DNA from: Pollutimonas sp963712655
GTDB taxonomy: Bacteria; Pseudomonadota; Gammaproteobacteria; Burkholderiales; Burkholderiaceae_B
Direction of reading: 5' to 3'
NCBI GenBank assembly: GCA_963712655.1
Contig: CAVQIT010000008.1
Span: 806,001-870,000 of the forward strand
DNA length: 64,000 bases
Under the pieces are notes generated by a model that saw only the letters and a list, made by a program, of their open reading frames with translations, had not been told where the DNA came from and did not search any database. Both the position numbers and the translations under genes were made by a program. Below are positions 17,512 through 25,751 of this stretch, piece after piece. Numbering within the stretch: position 1 is the first letter of the stretch; each line of letters begins with the position of its first letter.

Positions 17512-19371
17512 ATGCAACGATTATTGATACTGATGCTTGCCGTCCTGGCGGGCCTGTTGCCGGCGGCGGCCAACGCCTGGTGGCAACCCGACTGGAATTA
17601 CCGCAAGTCGATCGCGATAGACACGACCACCGAAGGGGCCGCCATTGCCGAGAACGTGGGGCGCACACCTATGCTGGTGCGTTTGCATACGGGCAATTTC
17701 GCCTTCGATGGCGTCAACGAGAACGGCTCTGATATCCGTTTCGTGGCCGGCGACGACAAGACAGTGCTCAATCACCAGATCGAGAGCTTCGATCCCTTGA
17801 TGGGCATGGCGCTGATCTGGGTGGATGTCTCCGATGTCGCGGCCAGCCAGCGCCAGGACATCTGGATGTACTACGGCAACAAGGCCGCGCCCGCCACGGG
17901 CAACGGCCAGTTGAGCTTCGACCCTAACTACACCCTGCTATACCACTTCGATGCGACGGCCGGTGCGCCGCCGCGCGACACCACGGCTTACAGCAACCAT
18001 GCGCAAACGCCGGTGGCCGGTTCCGTGGACGGCGTGATTGGCCGCGCGGCGCAGTTTGCCGGCGCGGGTCCGCTGATGCTGCCGGCCAGTCCCTCGCTGG
18101 CATTGCCGGCGGCGGGCGCTTTTACGTTCAGCGCATGGATACGCGCTGACCAGCCGGCCGGCGAGCAACTGATTTATGCGCGCCGCGATGCGGGCAATGC
18201 GCTGCTGATCGGCTTGAACCAAGGCGTGCCTTTTGTTGACGTCAACGGCCAGCGCACCCAGCCCGGCCAGCCGGTTTCGCCCGGCACTTGGCAGCATGTG
18301 GCGGTGACGGCGGACGGCAGCCAGATTGTGCTGTATGTGAATGGGCGCGCCAGCGCTACGTTGGCGGCCAGCTTGCCGCCTTTGAATACGGTGGCCGCTG
18401 TCGGCGGCGATGTGCCTGGCTTTGTGGCGCCGGCCGCTGCAGCAGCACCCGCCGACCCGGCTGCAGCCGCCACGGAACCCGCCGCCGCCGCGCCTGTGTT
18501 CGCTCCTTTCGTTGGCGCCATCGACGAACTGCGTCTTTCCAAGATAGCCCGCCCTGCGGCGCTGATACTGGCTGACGCCACCGCGCAGGGCGCGGAGTCG
18601 CGCCTTGTGGTTTATGGCGCGGACGAAGAGCAGTCGGGCTTTGGATTCGGCAGCCTGGGCTTTCTGTTGAACGCCATCCCCTTCGATGCCTGGGTCATTC
18701 TCGCCGTATTGGCGGCCATGATGGTTCAGTCCTGGATCATCATGATCAGCAAAAGCCGCAGTGTGTCGCGCCTGGCCAGCTCCAACGAGCTCTTCCGCGA
18801 GGCCTTCTCCAAAGTCGGGCAGCGGCTGGAGCTATTGGCCGATGACGCCACGCTGGCGACCCGCCTGAAGAACTCGTCGCTGTGGCGCCTGTATGCGGTG
18901 GCGGTCAACGAGATACGCACCCGCCGTGCCCAAGGCGCGGACGTGGATGCGATTTCGGGAGCCACCATAGAAGCCATACGCGCCTCGATGGACGCTGTGC
19001 GCACCAAGGAAAACCAGAAACTGGGCGCCAGGCTGGGCGTGCTGTCCAACGCCATCGCCGGCGGTCCTTACATCGGGCTGCTTGGCACGGTGCTGGGCAT
19101 CATGGTGGTGTTCCTGGGCACGGCCATGGCCGGCGATGTGAACATCAATGCGATCGCACCCGGTATGGCCGCGGCGCTGATCGCCACGGCGGCAGGCTTG
19201 TTCGTCGCCATCCCCGCGCTGTTCGGCTACAACCGGCTGGTTTCGCGCAACAAGGATGTCAGCGCCGACATGCGGGTATTCGTGGACGAATTCGTTACCC
19301 GCCTGGCCGAAGTGTATGGCGAAAAAAATGCCTCCGCCAGCCAGCCCAACGCCGCGCCGGCCGGCGCATAA
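17512..19371 (+). CDS. exbB: DUF2341-LamG-ExbB fusion (TolQ/ExbB proton channel subunit)
   Basis: 619 residues. A signal peptide (cleavage near ANA, residue 22) leads into a DUF2341 domain (about 27-125, starting WWQPDWNYRKSIAID). A LamG/concanavalin-like domain follows (about 140-350: YHFDAT, AFTFSAWIRAD, WQHVAVTADGSQIVLYVNG, GAIDELRLS). The C-terminal ~230 residues are an ExbB/TolQ/MotA channel with three membrane spans, near residues 388-412, 517-541 and 553-574. The last two contain GPYIGLLGTVLGIMVVFLG and AAALIATAAGLFVAIPAL. The N-terminal part should face the periplasm and could bind sugars or protein. With ExbD and TonB next door it forms a complete energy-transducing motor. Confidence 0.9.
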   Translation: MQRLLILMLAVLAGLLPAAANAWWQPDWNYRKSIAIDTTTEGAAIAENVGRTPMLVRLHTGNFAFDGVNENGSDIRFVAGDDKTVLNHQIESFDPLMGMALIWVDVSDVAASQRQDIWMYYGNKAAPATGNGQLSFDPNYTLLYHFDATAGAPPRDTTAYSNHAQTPVAGSVDGVIGRAAQFAGAGPLMLPASPSLALPAAGAFTFSAWIRADQPAGEQLIYARRDAGNALLIGLNQGVPFVDVNGQRTQPGQPVSPGTWQHVAVTADGSQIVLYVNGRASATLAASLPPLNTVAAVGGDVPGFVAPAAAAAPADPAAAATEPAAAAPVFAPFVGAIDELRLSKIARPAALILADATAQGAESRLVVYGADEEQSGFGFGSLGFLLNAIPFDAWVILAVLAAMMVQSWIIMISKSRSVSRLASSNELFREAFSKVGQRLELLADDATLATRLKNSSLWRLYAVAVNEIRTRRAQGADVDAISGATIEAIRASMDAVRTKENQKLGARLGVLSNAIAGGPYIGLLGTVLGIMVVFLGTAMAGDVNINAIAPGMAAALIATAAGLFVAIPALFGYNRLVSRNKDVSADMRVFVDEFVTRLAEVYGEKNASASQPNAAPAGA

Positions 19372-19383
19372 AGGAATACAAGC

Positions 19384-19803
19384 ATGGCTTCCGTATCTTC
19401 TTCGATGGACGACGATGACGCAGCACCGGTCGACGGCATCAACATTACGCCTTTGGTCGATGTGCTGATGGTGGTGCTGGTCATGTTCATCCTGACCGCC
19501 ACCGCGCAAGTGTCCGGCATTCAGGTCAACCTGCCCAAGGCCAGTTCTTCGGTTTCGCTGTCGCAGCCCAAGACCAAGGCTATTTCAATCAACGACGCCG
19601 GCCAGGTGTTCCTGGATGCCTATCCGGTAACGCTGCCCGAACTGGAAGACCGCCTGCGCACCGAAAAGGCATTGAACCCCGACTTTCCGGTGATCGTGCG
19701 CGGCGATGCGACCGTGCAATTCCAGAAAGTGGTCGAGGTGCTGGATCTCATGCGTCGCCTGGAATTGTCGCAGGTAGGCCTGGTCACCGGTAAACCGAGT
19801 TGA
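19384..19803 (+). CDS. exbD: ExbD family proton channel subunit
   Basis: 139 residues: a short cytoplasmic N-terminus, a single membrane span (LVDVLMVVLVMFILTA) and a periplasmic domain. The motif INITPLVDVLMVVLVMF carries the conserved aspartate of the ExbD/TolR proton path. It begins 12 bp after the exbB fusion and ends just before tonB. It would work with the DUF2341-ExbB protein to couple proton flow to TonB movement. Confidence 0.95.
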   Translation: MASVSSSMDDDDAAPVDGINITPLVDVLMVVLVMFILTATAQVSGIQVNLPKASSSVSLSQPKTKAISINDAGQVFLDAYPVTLPELEDRLRTEKALNPDFPVIVRGDATVQFQKVVEVLDLMRRLELSQVGLVTGKPS

Positions 19804-19825
19804 ACCTTTGAACTCTCAGAAACCC

Positions 19826-20644
19826 ATGTCGCCGAAAACACCCCAATCGCCCGAGGCAGGAAAGCCGGGCACCGAACCGGGCCGCACCGGGGCGCAAGCG
19901 CCTGGTTCGCCTAATGGCGGCCAGGAACCTATCGCCTGGCTGTCCGAGCCCGAGGCGCCGCGCGGGCGCTCGCTGTTCACGATTGCCAAATGGTTTGTGG
20001 GCGTGGTGGTCGTGGCCGCGCTCGGATGGATCATCTACCAGTGGGCCAATGATATGTCGGGCGTCAAGCGCGATGCGCCCAAGCTGGCCACCATCATTCC
20101 ATTGCCGCCCCCTCCTCCTCCTCCGCCCGAGCCTGAAAAGCCGCCCGAGCCCGAGGAGCCCAAGGAAGAGATCGTTCAGCCCGAGCCCGAACCTGAACCC
20201 ACGCCCCAGGATGATCCGAAACCCAAGGAAGAGGCCCCGCCTTCGCCCGCCGACGATCTGGCCAACCCGATGAAAATCGATGGCGATGCGCAGGCCGGAT
20301 CGGATGCTTTCAATATCGGCGCGGGCAGCGGCGGCGGCATGGCGGGCTCCGGCGGGGGACGCGCAGGCAGCGCCACATACAGCCAGTATCTGGCTTATAT
20401 GTTCCAGCGCATTCTGCGCGAGGACGAGCGCACCCGCAATCTGGTTTTCCGCTTGAACGCCGACATCTGGCTGACGGCCAGCGGCCAGATCACGCGCGTC
20501 GAGCTGACCAAGACCAGCGGCGATGCCGAGATCGATCAACAGGTCATTGCAGCCGTGCGCGCGGTGGGACAGATGGACGAGCGGCCGCCCGCTTCCATGA
20601 GCATGCCCGTGCGCGTGGCTTTCCAGGGCAGGCGCCCTAATTAA
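19826..20644 (+). CDS. tonB: TonB-type energy transducer
   Basis: 272 residues from ATG 19826; a TTG at 19808 in the same frame is an alternative. The N-terminal cytoplasmic tail is unusually long (~50 residues). A membrane span follows at about 51-73, then a Pro/Glu spacer (PPPPPPPPEPEKPPEPEEP, about 88-150), a Gly-rich hinge and a TonB C-terminal domain from about residue 190 (FRLNADIWLTASGQITRVEL and MPVRVAFQGRRPN). It belongs to the exbB-exbD-tonB motor. No TonB-dependent receptor is encoded nearby, so its partner may be the outer-membrane proteins or STN proteins of this island. That is inference. Confidence 0.9.
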   Translation: MSPKTPQSPEAGKPGTEPGRTGAQAPGSPNGGQEPIAWLSEPEAPRGRSLFTIAKWFVGVVVVAALGWIIYQWANDMSGVKRDAPKLATIIPLPPPPPPPPEPEKPPEPEEPKEEIVQPEPEPEPTPQDDPKPKEEAPPSPADDLANPMKIDGDAQAGSDAFNIGAGSGGGMAGSGGGRAGSATYSQYLAYMFQRILREDERTRNLVFRLNADIWLTASGQITRVELTKTSGDAEIDQQVIAAVRAVGQMDERPPASMSMPVRVAFQGRRPN

Positions 20645-20692
20645 CCGTATACAGATCTACCGATACCCTTGCCCTCAGGAGCAGTTTCAATA

Positions 20693-22432
20693 ATGAATCA
20701 CCTTCTCAACATGCAGCCCCATCCCCGCCGGCTCGCCGCCGTCGTGGCGGTGGCCCTGGCGCTGTCGGCGATCCCGGCCGCCGCGCAATCGGCCGCCCCT
20801 TCTGAAAACGCCACCATCAACCTGATCCGCCTGCTGGTGGAGCAGGGAGTCTTGAAGAAAGACCAGGCCGATTCCCTGGTCAAGCAGGCCGCTGCCGAAG
20901 CGGCCCAGGCGAAGTCCGCGGCTCCGGCCAAGGGCGGCGCGGGGCTGGCCCAGGCGGGCGATGTGCGCGTGCCGTATATTCCGGAAACCGTGCGCGACCA
21001 GATCCGCGACGAGGTCAAGACCGAGGTCATGGCGCAGGCCAAGGCCGAAAACTGGGCGCAGCCCAACACCTTCCCCGATTGGGTTTCGCGCATTACCGTG
21101 GAAGGCGATGTGCGCGTGCGCGGCGAGTCGCGCGGCTACAACGAAGGCAACAGCAACGAGGTCACCGATTTCGCCCAGCTTAACGCCACGGGTCCGTATG
21201 ATGTGAACACGGATACCAATAACCGCTTTCCACCCATTCTGAACACACGGCAGGACAGGCGCAACCTGGCGCGGGTGCGTGCCAGGCTGGGCGTGCGTGC
21301 CGATATTTCCGACAACTGGACGGCGGGCATTCGCCTGGCCACGGGCAACGACGACAGCCCCGTGTCCACCACGCAGACGCTGGGCGGCGGCATGAACAAG
21401 AAAGACATGTGGCTGGACCAGGCTTACATCACCTATCGTCCCACGGCCTGGGCCTCGCTGACCGGCGGGCGCATCGCCAACCCGTTCGAGTCGACCGATC
21501 TGCTGTTTTCCAGCGACCTGAATTTCGACGGCGCCGCCGCCATCTTCAAGCATCCGCTGGCGGGGCGCGACGTTACCCTATTCGGTACGCTGGGCGGTTT
21601 TGCCACCGAATACGCCAACAACCCCTGGAGCTCATCCGAGTTCGGCGAAGGCAAGAGCGAGAACAAGTGGCTGCTGGGCGGCCAGGTGGGAGCCGAATGG
21701 AAGATCGACGCGAAGAACACCTTGCGCGGCGCCGTGGCGTATTATCGCTTCGACAATATCGCGGGCCAGCGCTCCAGTTCATGCGACGGTCCTTGGTTCG
21801 GCGAGGGTTGCGACACGGATTGGTCGCGGCCGGCATTCATGCAAAAGGGCAATACGGTGTTCCTCTTGCGCAATATCGAGCTCAACCCCAACGCCGCGGG
21901 CCCGAATGGCACCTCAGGCCCGCAATTTACGGAACAGCCGCAGTACGTCGGCCTGGCTTCGGAATTTAATCTTCTGGACTTGAACCTGCGCTGGGACACC
22001 CGCATCATGAACGGCATGGGCCTGCGCCTGAGCGGTAATTATGTGCGCAACCTGGCCTACAACAAGGACAGGATGCAGAGCCGTTCCGAGGGGCAGATCG
22101 TCAACAACCTGAGCGACGACGGCCAGATCCAGAGCGGTCCGAATGCCTGGATGCTGCACGCGGCGCTGGGCAACGGGTTTGATCTTCGCGACAAGGGCGA
22201 CTGGCAGGTGTTCGTCGGCTACAAGTACATACAGCCTGACTCCATGCCTGACGGCTACAACGATTCCAGCTTCCACCTGGGCGGCACCAATGCGCGCGGC
22301 TACTACCTTGGCGGCGGCTATGCCTTTGACAAGAATGTCTACGGTCAGTTGCGCTGGAGCAGTTCCCGTGAAATCTATGGCGCTCCTATGTCGATCGACG
22401 TCATGCAGCTTGAAGTCAACGCCCGCTTCTGA
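20693..22432 (+). CDS. Putative porin (outer-membrane beta-barrel)
   Basis: 579 residues from ATG 20693 (CAGGAG ribosome binding site ~10 bp upstream). A signal peptide ends near AAAQS. A short helical stretch follows (NLIRLLVEQGVLKKDQADSLVKQAAAEA, about 42-75), then a long barrel rich in paired strands (VEGDVRVRGESRGY, RARLGVRADISDNWTAGIRLATG, and a final VMQLEVNARF ending in phenylalanine). This is the layout of the family annotated 'putative porin'. The helical region may form a periplasmic coiled coil or trimer stalk. It is probably co-transcribed with tonB. Substrate unknown; context hints at an accessory role in surface-protein export or phosphate-starvation physiology. Confidence 0.85.
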   Translation: MNHLLNMQPHPRRLAAVVAVALALSAIPAAAQSAAPSENATINLIRLLVEQGVLKKDQADSLVKQAAAEAAQAKSAAPAKGGAGLAQAGDVRVPYIPETVRDQIRDEVKTEVMAQAKAENWAQPNTFPDWVSRITVEGDVRVRGESRGYNEGNSNEVTDFAQLNATGPYDVNTDTNNRFPPILNTRQDRRNLARVRARLGVRADISDNWTAGIRLATGNDDSPVSTTQTLGGGMNKKDMWLDQAYITYRPTAWASLTGGRIANPFESTDLLFSSDLNFDGAAAIFKHPLAGRDVTLFGTLGGFATEYANNPWSSSEFGEGKSENKWLLGGQVGAEWKIDAKNTLRGAVAYYRFDNIAGQRSSSCDGPWFGEGCDTDWSRPAFMQKGNTVFLLRNIELNPNAAGPNGTSGPQFTEQPQYVGLASEFNLLDLNLRWDTRIMNGMGLRLSGNYVRNLAYNKDRMQSRSEGQIVNNLSDDGQIQSGPNAWMLHAALGNGFDLRDKGDWQVFVGYKYIQPDSMPDGYNDSSFHLGGTNARGYYLGGGYAFDKNVYGQLRWSSSREIYGAPMSIDVMQLEVNARF

Positions 22433-23156
22433 TGCGTTTGGATGGGGTGCGAGGCAGGCCGCCCGGTTTCGGGCGGCCTGCCTCGTTGCATGTCTGTTGC
22501 TGGCCGGCGCTGTGGCGCACGCCCAGGCCGTCGGTACGCAGCAGAAGGGTTCCGTCCTGCGCTTCGACATTCCCGCGCAATCTTTGGAGCAGGCCTTGGC
22601 CGATTACAGCCTGACTACCGGTTTTTCGGTGCTGGTGGCCAGCCAGTTGACGGCGAGCTTGCGCAGCACGGCGCTGCAGGGCGAATTTGCGCCGCGGCAG
22701 GCCCTGGACAGGCTTTTGCAGGGCACGTCGCTGCGCGTGCGCTATTCCAGTCCCACCGCATTCACATTATTGCCGCCGGCGCGTTCCGGCCCGCGGATGG
22801 CGCCGGTTGCGCCGCGGACCGACAAGGGTGGCCAGGGTTCCTTTCGGGGCAGCTACTATGCGGGACTTATCCAGAAGGCCGTAACCGGCGCATTGTGCCG
22901 TTCACGGGCGGAGGATTTTGGCCGCTATCGGGCCAGCCTGCAGCTCTGGATCAGCGCCGCGGGCGTGATCGAACGGGCTCGTTTGCTTGAATCCACAGGA
23001 CGAAAAGAACGGGATGCGGCGCTGCCGCGCCATCTGGCCGGCGTGGCGATCGATGGGCCTCTTCCGCCTGGCCTGCCCCAGCCGGTTACCATCCTGCTGA
23101 CGCCGCACCCCAATGCCATGGCCGACTGCCGGCCTTTCGGCGTGTTTGCGCGCTGA
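22377..23156 (+). CDS. Secreted STN-domain protein with TonB-C-terminal-like domain (first copy, VreA-like)
   Basis: 259 residues from ATG 22377, which overlaps the porin gene by 56 bp. No later in-frame ATG precedes the signal peptide, so the overlap seems real, but the start is uncertain. The signal peptide core is CLVACLLLAGAVAHAQ (about 35-50). An STN domain covers about 58-132 (LRFDIPAQSLEQALADYS, TALQGEFAPRQALDRLLQGT). About 155-245 resembles a TonB C-terminal domain (ASLQLWISAAGVIERARLLES, LPQPVTILLTP). Classical signalling receptors fuse the STN to a barrel; here there is none. It should signal to the FecR encoded next. Confidence 0.8.
   Translation: MALLCRSTSCSLKSTPASDAFGWGARQAARFRAACLVACLLLAGAVAHAQAVGTQQKGSVLRFDIPAQSLEQALADYSLTTGFSVLVASQLTASLRSTALQGEFAPRQALDRLLQGTSLRVRYSSPTAFTLLPPARSGPRMAPVAPRTDKGGQGSFRGSYYAGLIQKAVTGALCRSRAEDFGRYRASLQLWISAAGVIERARLLESTGRKERDAALPRHLAGVAIDGPLPPGLPQPVTILLTPHPNAMADCRPFGVFAR
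22451..22484 (+). repeat. 15-bp perfect hairpin between porin and STN genes
   Basis: GAGGCAGGCCGCCCG (22451-22465), a 4-nt loop and its exact complement (22470-22484), beginning 18 bp after the porin stop. There is no T-run, so it may be a transcript-stabilising or pausing structure rather than a full terminator. It lies inside the start of the STN coding frame. Confidence 0.6.
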
Positions 23157-23194
23157 TGGAGCCCCCGAGATGTGGAAACAAAATGTGTGTACGG

Positions 23195-23222
23195 TTCGGT
23201 CTGAAGCCATTGAAACCGTCTA
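23195..23222 (+). promoter_or_regulatory. Possible ECF-type promoter at fecR (first copy)
   Basis: TTCGGT, a 16-bp spacer and CGTCTA end 7 bp before the fecR ATG. Exactly the same pair with the same spacing occurs before the second fecR (29997-30024). It shares CGGT-N16-CGTCTA with the four main modules but lacks their upstream TTTTTRTGACA block. A transcript from it would be nearly leaderless. Confidence 0.4.
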
Positions 23223-23229
23223 AGGCAGC

Positions 23230-24222
23230 ATGAGCGATACGAAATTCATCCTTGGTACGCAAACCGCGTTGCAGCGCGAAGCGCAAGCGTGGGTCGTTCG
23301 CCTGGCTTCGGGCGGCGCTACCGCTGTCGACGGCCAGGAGTTCCGGCGCTGGTGCGAGCAAAGTCCGGAGCATGCGCTGGCTTTTGCGCAGGCGCGCGAG
23401 GTCTGGCAGGCGATGCTGCCCGCCGCGCGCGCCATTCATGACGACGGCGCGGCGCATGGCATGGCTTGGAACGGCATGCCATCCAGGCCGGGGCGGCGCG
23501 CATTTCTGGGTGGAGCGCTTGCCGCCGGCGCGGCCTACCTGGCCGTGCGTCCTCCATGGCAGCTTTGGCCGGCCTTGCCGGATCTGGCGGCGGACTACCG
23601 CACTTCGACGGGCGAGCAGCGCCGTGTGGCGCTGGCCGGACACGTAACGGTGGAAATGAATACGCAAACCCGCATTAATGTGCGCAAGGCTGAACAGGGC
23701 GTGACAGGCATGCAATTGCTGGGCGGCGAGGCGGAGGTGCAGGCTTCTGCGGGACTGTCCTCGGCCTTCACCGTGCTGGCCGGATCCGGCCAGGTGCGCG
23801 CGCTGGCCGCGCGGTTCAATGTGCGGCATACCAGCGACGAGGTGTGCGTGACTTGCCTGCAGGGCAGCGTGGAGCTGGACTATGCCGGCCGCAGCATGCC
23901 CGTCAAAGCCAATTGGCAAGTCACTTACGATGCGCGCGCCATCGGTGCGCCGCGCCCGGTGAACAGCGCCGAGGTCACGGCCTGGCGCCAGCGCCGGCTG
24001 GTGTTCAACAACGTGCCGCTGTCGCAGATGGTCGATGAGCTGAATCGATACTGGCCCGGCCGGCTGGTGCTGACCAGCGCATCGCTGGGCAGAAATTTGG
24101 TCCAGGCGCAGTTTTCCCTGGATCGCCTGAGCGACGCGACCGCGTTGATCCGCGATGCCTACGGCGCCAGCGTGACCGAGCTGCCGGGCGGCGTGCTGCT
24201 GCTGAGCGGCGGGGAAACATGA
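23230..24222 (+). CDS. FecR-type transmembrane anti-sigma/sigma-regulator (first copy)
   Basis: 330 residues. A cytoplasmic anti-sigma domain (DUF4880-like, about 16-62: AWVVRLASGGATAVDGQEFRR) precedes a single membrane span near 88-106. The FecR periplasmic domain covers about 118-215 (ADYRTSTGEQRRVALAGHVTVEMNTQT). A C-terminal STN-binding region follows (LVFNNVPLSQMVDELNRYWPGRLVL). The span begins with twin arginines, RRAFLGGALAAG, as in FecR-like proteins inserted by the Tat pathway. It lies 73 bp after the STN gene and should relay its signal to an ECF sigma factor, most likely the one at 2459. Confidence 0.9.
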   Translation: MSDTKFILGTQTALQREAQAWVVRLASGGATAVDGQEFRRWCEQSPEHALAFAQAREVWQAMLPAARAIHDDGAAHGMAWNGMPSRPGRRAFLGGALAAGAAYLAVRPPWQLWPALPDLAADYRTSTGEQRRVALAGHVTVEMNTQTRINVRKAEQGVTGMQLLGGEAEVQASAGLSSAFTVLAGSGQVRALAARFNVRHTSDEVCVTCLQGSVELDYAGRSMPVKANWQVTYDARAIGAPRPVNSAEVTAWRQRRLVFNNVPLSQMVDELNRYWPGRLVLTSASLGRNLVQAQFSLDRLSDATALIRDAYGASVTELPGGVLLLSGGET

Positions 24223-24266
24223 AGTTTTTGTGACATCAGGCGGTGCCGGCCTGTCTTTTTCGTCTA
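24220..24266 (+). promoter_or_regulatory. ECF-sigma promoter module, copy D (before the coiled-coil gene)
   Basis: TGAAGTTTTTGTGACA then TCAGGCGGT, a 16-bp spacer and CGTCTA. The module begins on the TGA stop codon of fecR. Transcription would start near 24273, consistent with a GTG start at 24330. Confidence 0.7.
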
Positions 24267-24329
24267 ATAGAGTATCAGGCGGCAAAGCATAGCCGTCCCC
24301 GTCCATGCCGCACAAAGGAAGCAGACATT

Positions 24330-25133
24330 GTGGTCACCAGCAAGACTGTCCTCGCCAAACTGGCTCGAGTTCTCGATTACCTGATTCGTCAAAAATCACC
24401 TTCGGCGGCCGCAGGGCCATCGACCGGCTATGCCCTGGCCTGGCTAGGCGCCATGGGTGTGATGATAGCGGTGGCCGCCCCCGGCGCCGCTCATGCTCAA
24501 AGCCAGAGCATGGAAGAGCGCCTGCGCACTCAATTGCGCAACACCACTCAGCAATTGCAAGCCCTGCAAAGCCAGCAGGCGCAGGTCAATGCGGCCAAGG
24601 TGGCGGCCGAGGCGCAGCGCGACGCAGCCCAGAAAGACATCGAACAATTGCGCGCGCAATTGGGCAAGTCCGAGGGGCAGGCGAAGCAGTTGGCCGAGCA
24701 GCAGGATTCCATGCAAGAGAGCGCGCGCGCCCAGGTGGCCGCGAGCCAGGCGCAAATGGGCAAGTTCAAGGGCGCCTACGATGAATTGCTGAAGCTGGCG
24801 CGCACCAAGGAAACGGAACGCACGGCATTCAAGGCCAGCCTGGATAAGCGCGAGTCCGAACTGACCCTGTGCACAGCCAGGAATCGCGAGCTTTACGACG
24901 CGGGCAAGGAGATCCTGGCCGCCTACGAAAACTTCAGCACCGGCGATATGCTAAAGATACGCCAGCCTTTTGCCGGCGACGCCCGCGTGAAGTTCGAAGA
25001 GCAGGCCCAGTCGTACGGCGATAAACTCTACAGCGGGCGATTCGATCCGCGCCAGGTCGCGGCCCCGGTGGCCAAGGCGGCCGATGCCGCCAAAGCGGCG
25101 CCTTCCTCGAAGGCAGCGGGCGATCAGTCCTGA
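24330..25133 (+). CDS. Periplasmic coiled-coil protein of unknown function
   Basis: 267 residues from a GTG at 24330, preceded by AAAGGAAG. The upstream ATG frame lies over promoter copy D and is rejected. The N-terminal ~55 residues form a long signal sequence ending in APGAAHAQS. Residues ~58-190 are an unbroken coiled coil rich in Gln, Ala, Lys and Glu heptads. A shorter conserved-looking part follows (CTARNRELYDAGKEILAAYENFSTGDMLKIRQPFAGDARVKFEEQAQSY in sections), then an Ala/Lys tail. I do not recognise a named family. Its own copy of the ECF promoter places it in the exoprotein regulon. A chaperone or spacer role in the periplasm is a guess. Confidence 0.75.
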   Translation: MVTSKTVLAKLARVLDYLIRQKSPSAAAGPSTGYALAWLGAMGVMIAVAAPGAAHAQSQSMEERLRTQLRNTTQQLQALQSQQAQVNAAKVAAEAQRDAAQKDIEQLRAQLGKSEGQAKQLAEQQDSMQESARAQVAASQAQMGKFKGAYDELLKLARTKETERTAFKASLDKRESELTLCTARNRELYDAGKEILAAYENFSTGDMLKIRQPFAGDARVKFEEQAQSYGDKLYSGRFDPRQVAAPVAKAADAAKAAPSSKAAGDQS

Positions 25134-25136
25134 TTA

Positions 25137-25177
25137 CGGGCCCGGCCTTGCGCCGGCCCGACGATTTTTTCTTTTTT
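25137..25177 (+). terminator. Rho-independent terminator after the coiled-coil gene
   Basis: CGGGCCCGGC (25137-25146) pairs with GCCGGCCCG (25152-25160) with one bulge and a short loop. Two T-runs follow (25165-25170, 25172-25177). It starts 3 bp after the stop and would limit transcription into the ybjN-ppiC genes. Confidence 0.7.
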
Positions 25178-25208
25178 CATCCCTTTCAAATTACAGCAGG
25201 AATCCGCC

Positions 25209-25730
25209 ATGAGCGATACAGAACTGATACACGACATTAGCCCCGAGCGTTTGACCGAGCTGTTGCAGAATGCCGGCTACCGTGTCAACTCCTCCGAGCA
25301 GAACGGCCAGATCCAGTTGCTGAGCGCCAGCCAGGGCATAGGCTTTGCGGTGCGCTTCGGTAATCCGGCGGCCGAAGCCGGCCGCTTCCTGGACTACACC
25401 TTCAGTTGCGCCTTGCGGGTGCAGGGCGAACTGCCGGCCGGGCTGGTAGGCCAATGGAATGTGACCAAGCGCTTTGCCCGCATGACCGAGCAAGGCGGTT
25501 TCCTGGTCCTGGAAATGGATGTCGTGGCAGCCGGCGGCATCGCCGCCACGCATCTGCGCGCCAACACCGAATTGTGGGATCGCCTGTTGCAGGAGTTCCT
25601 GCTTTACTTGCGCACGTTTGCAACGCAAGCCGGCGCGGCCCAGGGCGGCGCCCCGGAAGACACGTCGCAGGAAGCGGGTGCGGCCGAGGGCCAGGTGGTG
25701 GACGCCGAGTCACAAGAGGCCGCGGCTTAA
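25209..25730 (+). CDS. YbjN domain protein
   Basis: 173 residues. The first ~140 match the YbjN family (type III secretion chaperone-like fold): a start helix ISPERLTELLQNAGYRV, the strand pair GQIQLLSASQGIGFAVRFG, the characteristic WNVTKRFARM and FLVLEMDVVAAGGI, then a final helix LWDRLLQEFLLYLRTF. The last ~35 residues are an Ala/Glu/Gln tail. There is no signal peptide, so it is cytoplasmic. YbjN proteins are linked to secretion and surface phenotypes, but their biochemistry is unclear. It is probably co-transcribed with the ppiC gene 21 bp downstream. Confidence 0.85.
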   Translation: MSDTELIHDISPERLTELLQNAGYRVNSSEQNGQIQLLSASQGIGFAVRFGNPAAEAGRFLDYTFSCALRVQGELPAGLVGQWNVTKRFARMTEQGGFLVLEMDVVAAGGIAATHLRANTELWDRLLQEFLLYLRTFATQAGAAQGGAPEDTSQEAGAAEGQVVDAESQEAAA

Positions 25731-25751
25731 TCGGCCCGATGGGTAGACAGT

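Noticed and set aside
24243..24329. N-terminal extension of the coiled-coil protein from ATG 24243
   Set aside because: It overlaps promoter copy D; the GTG at 24330 has AAAGGAAG upstream and a signal peptide follows.
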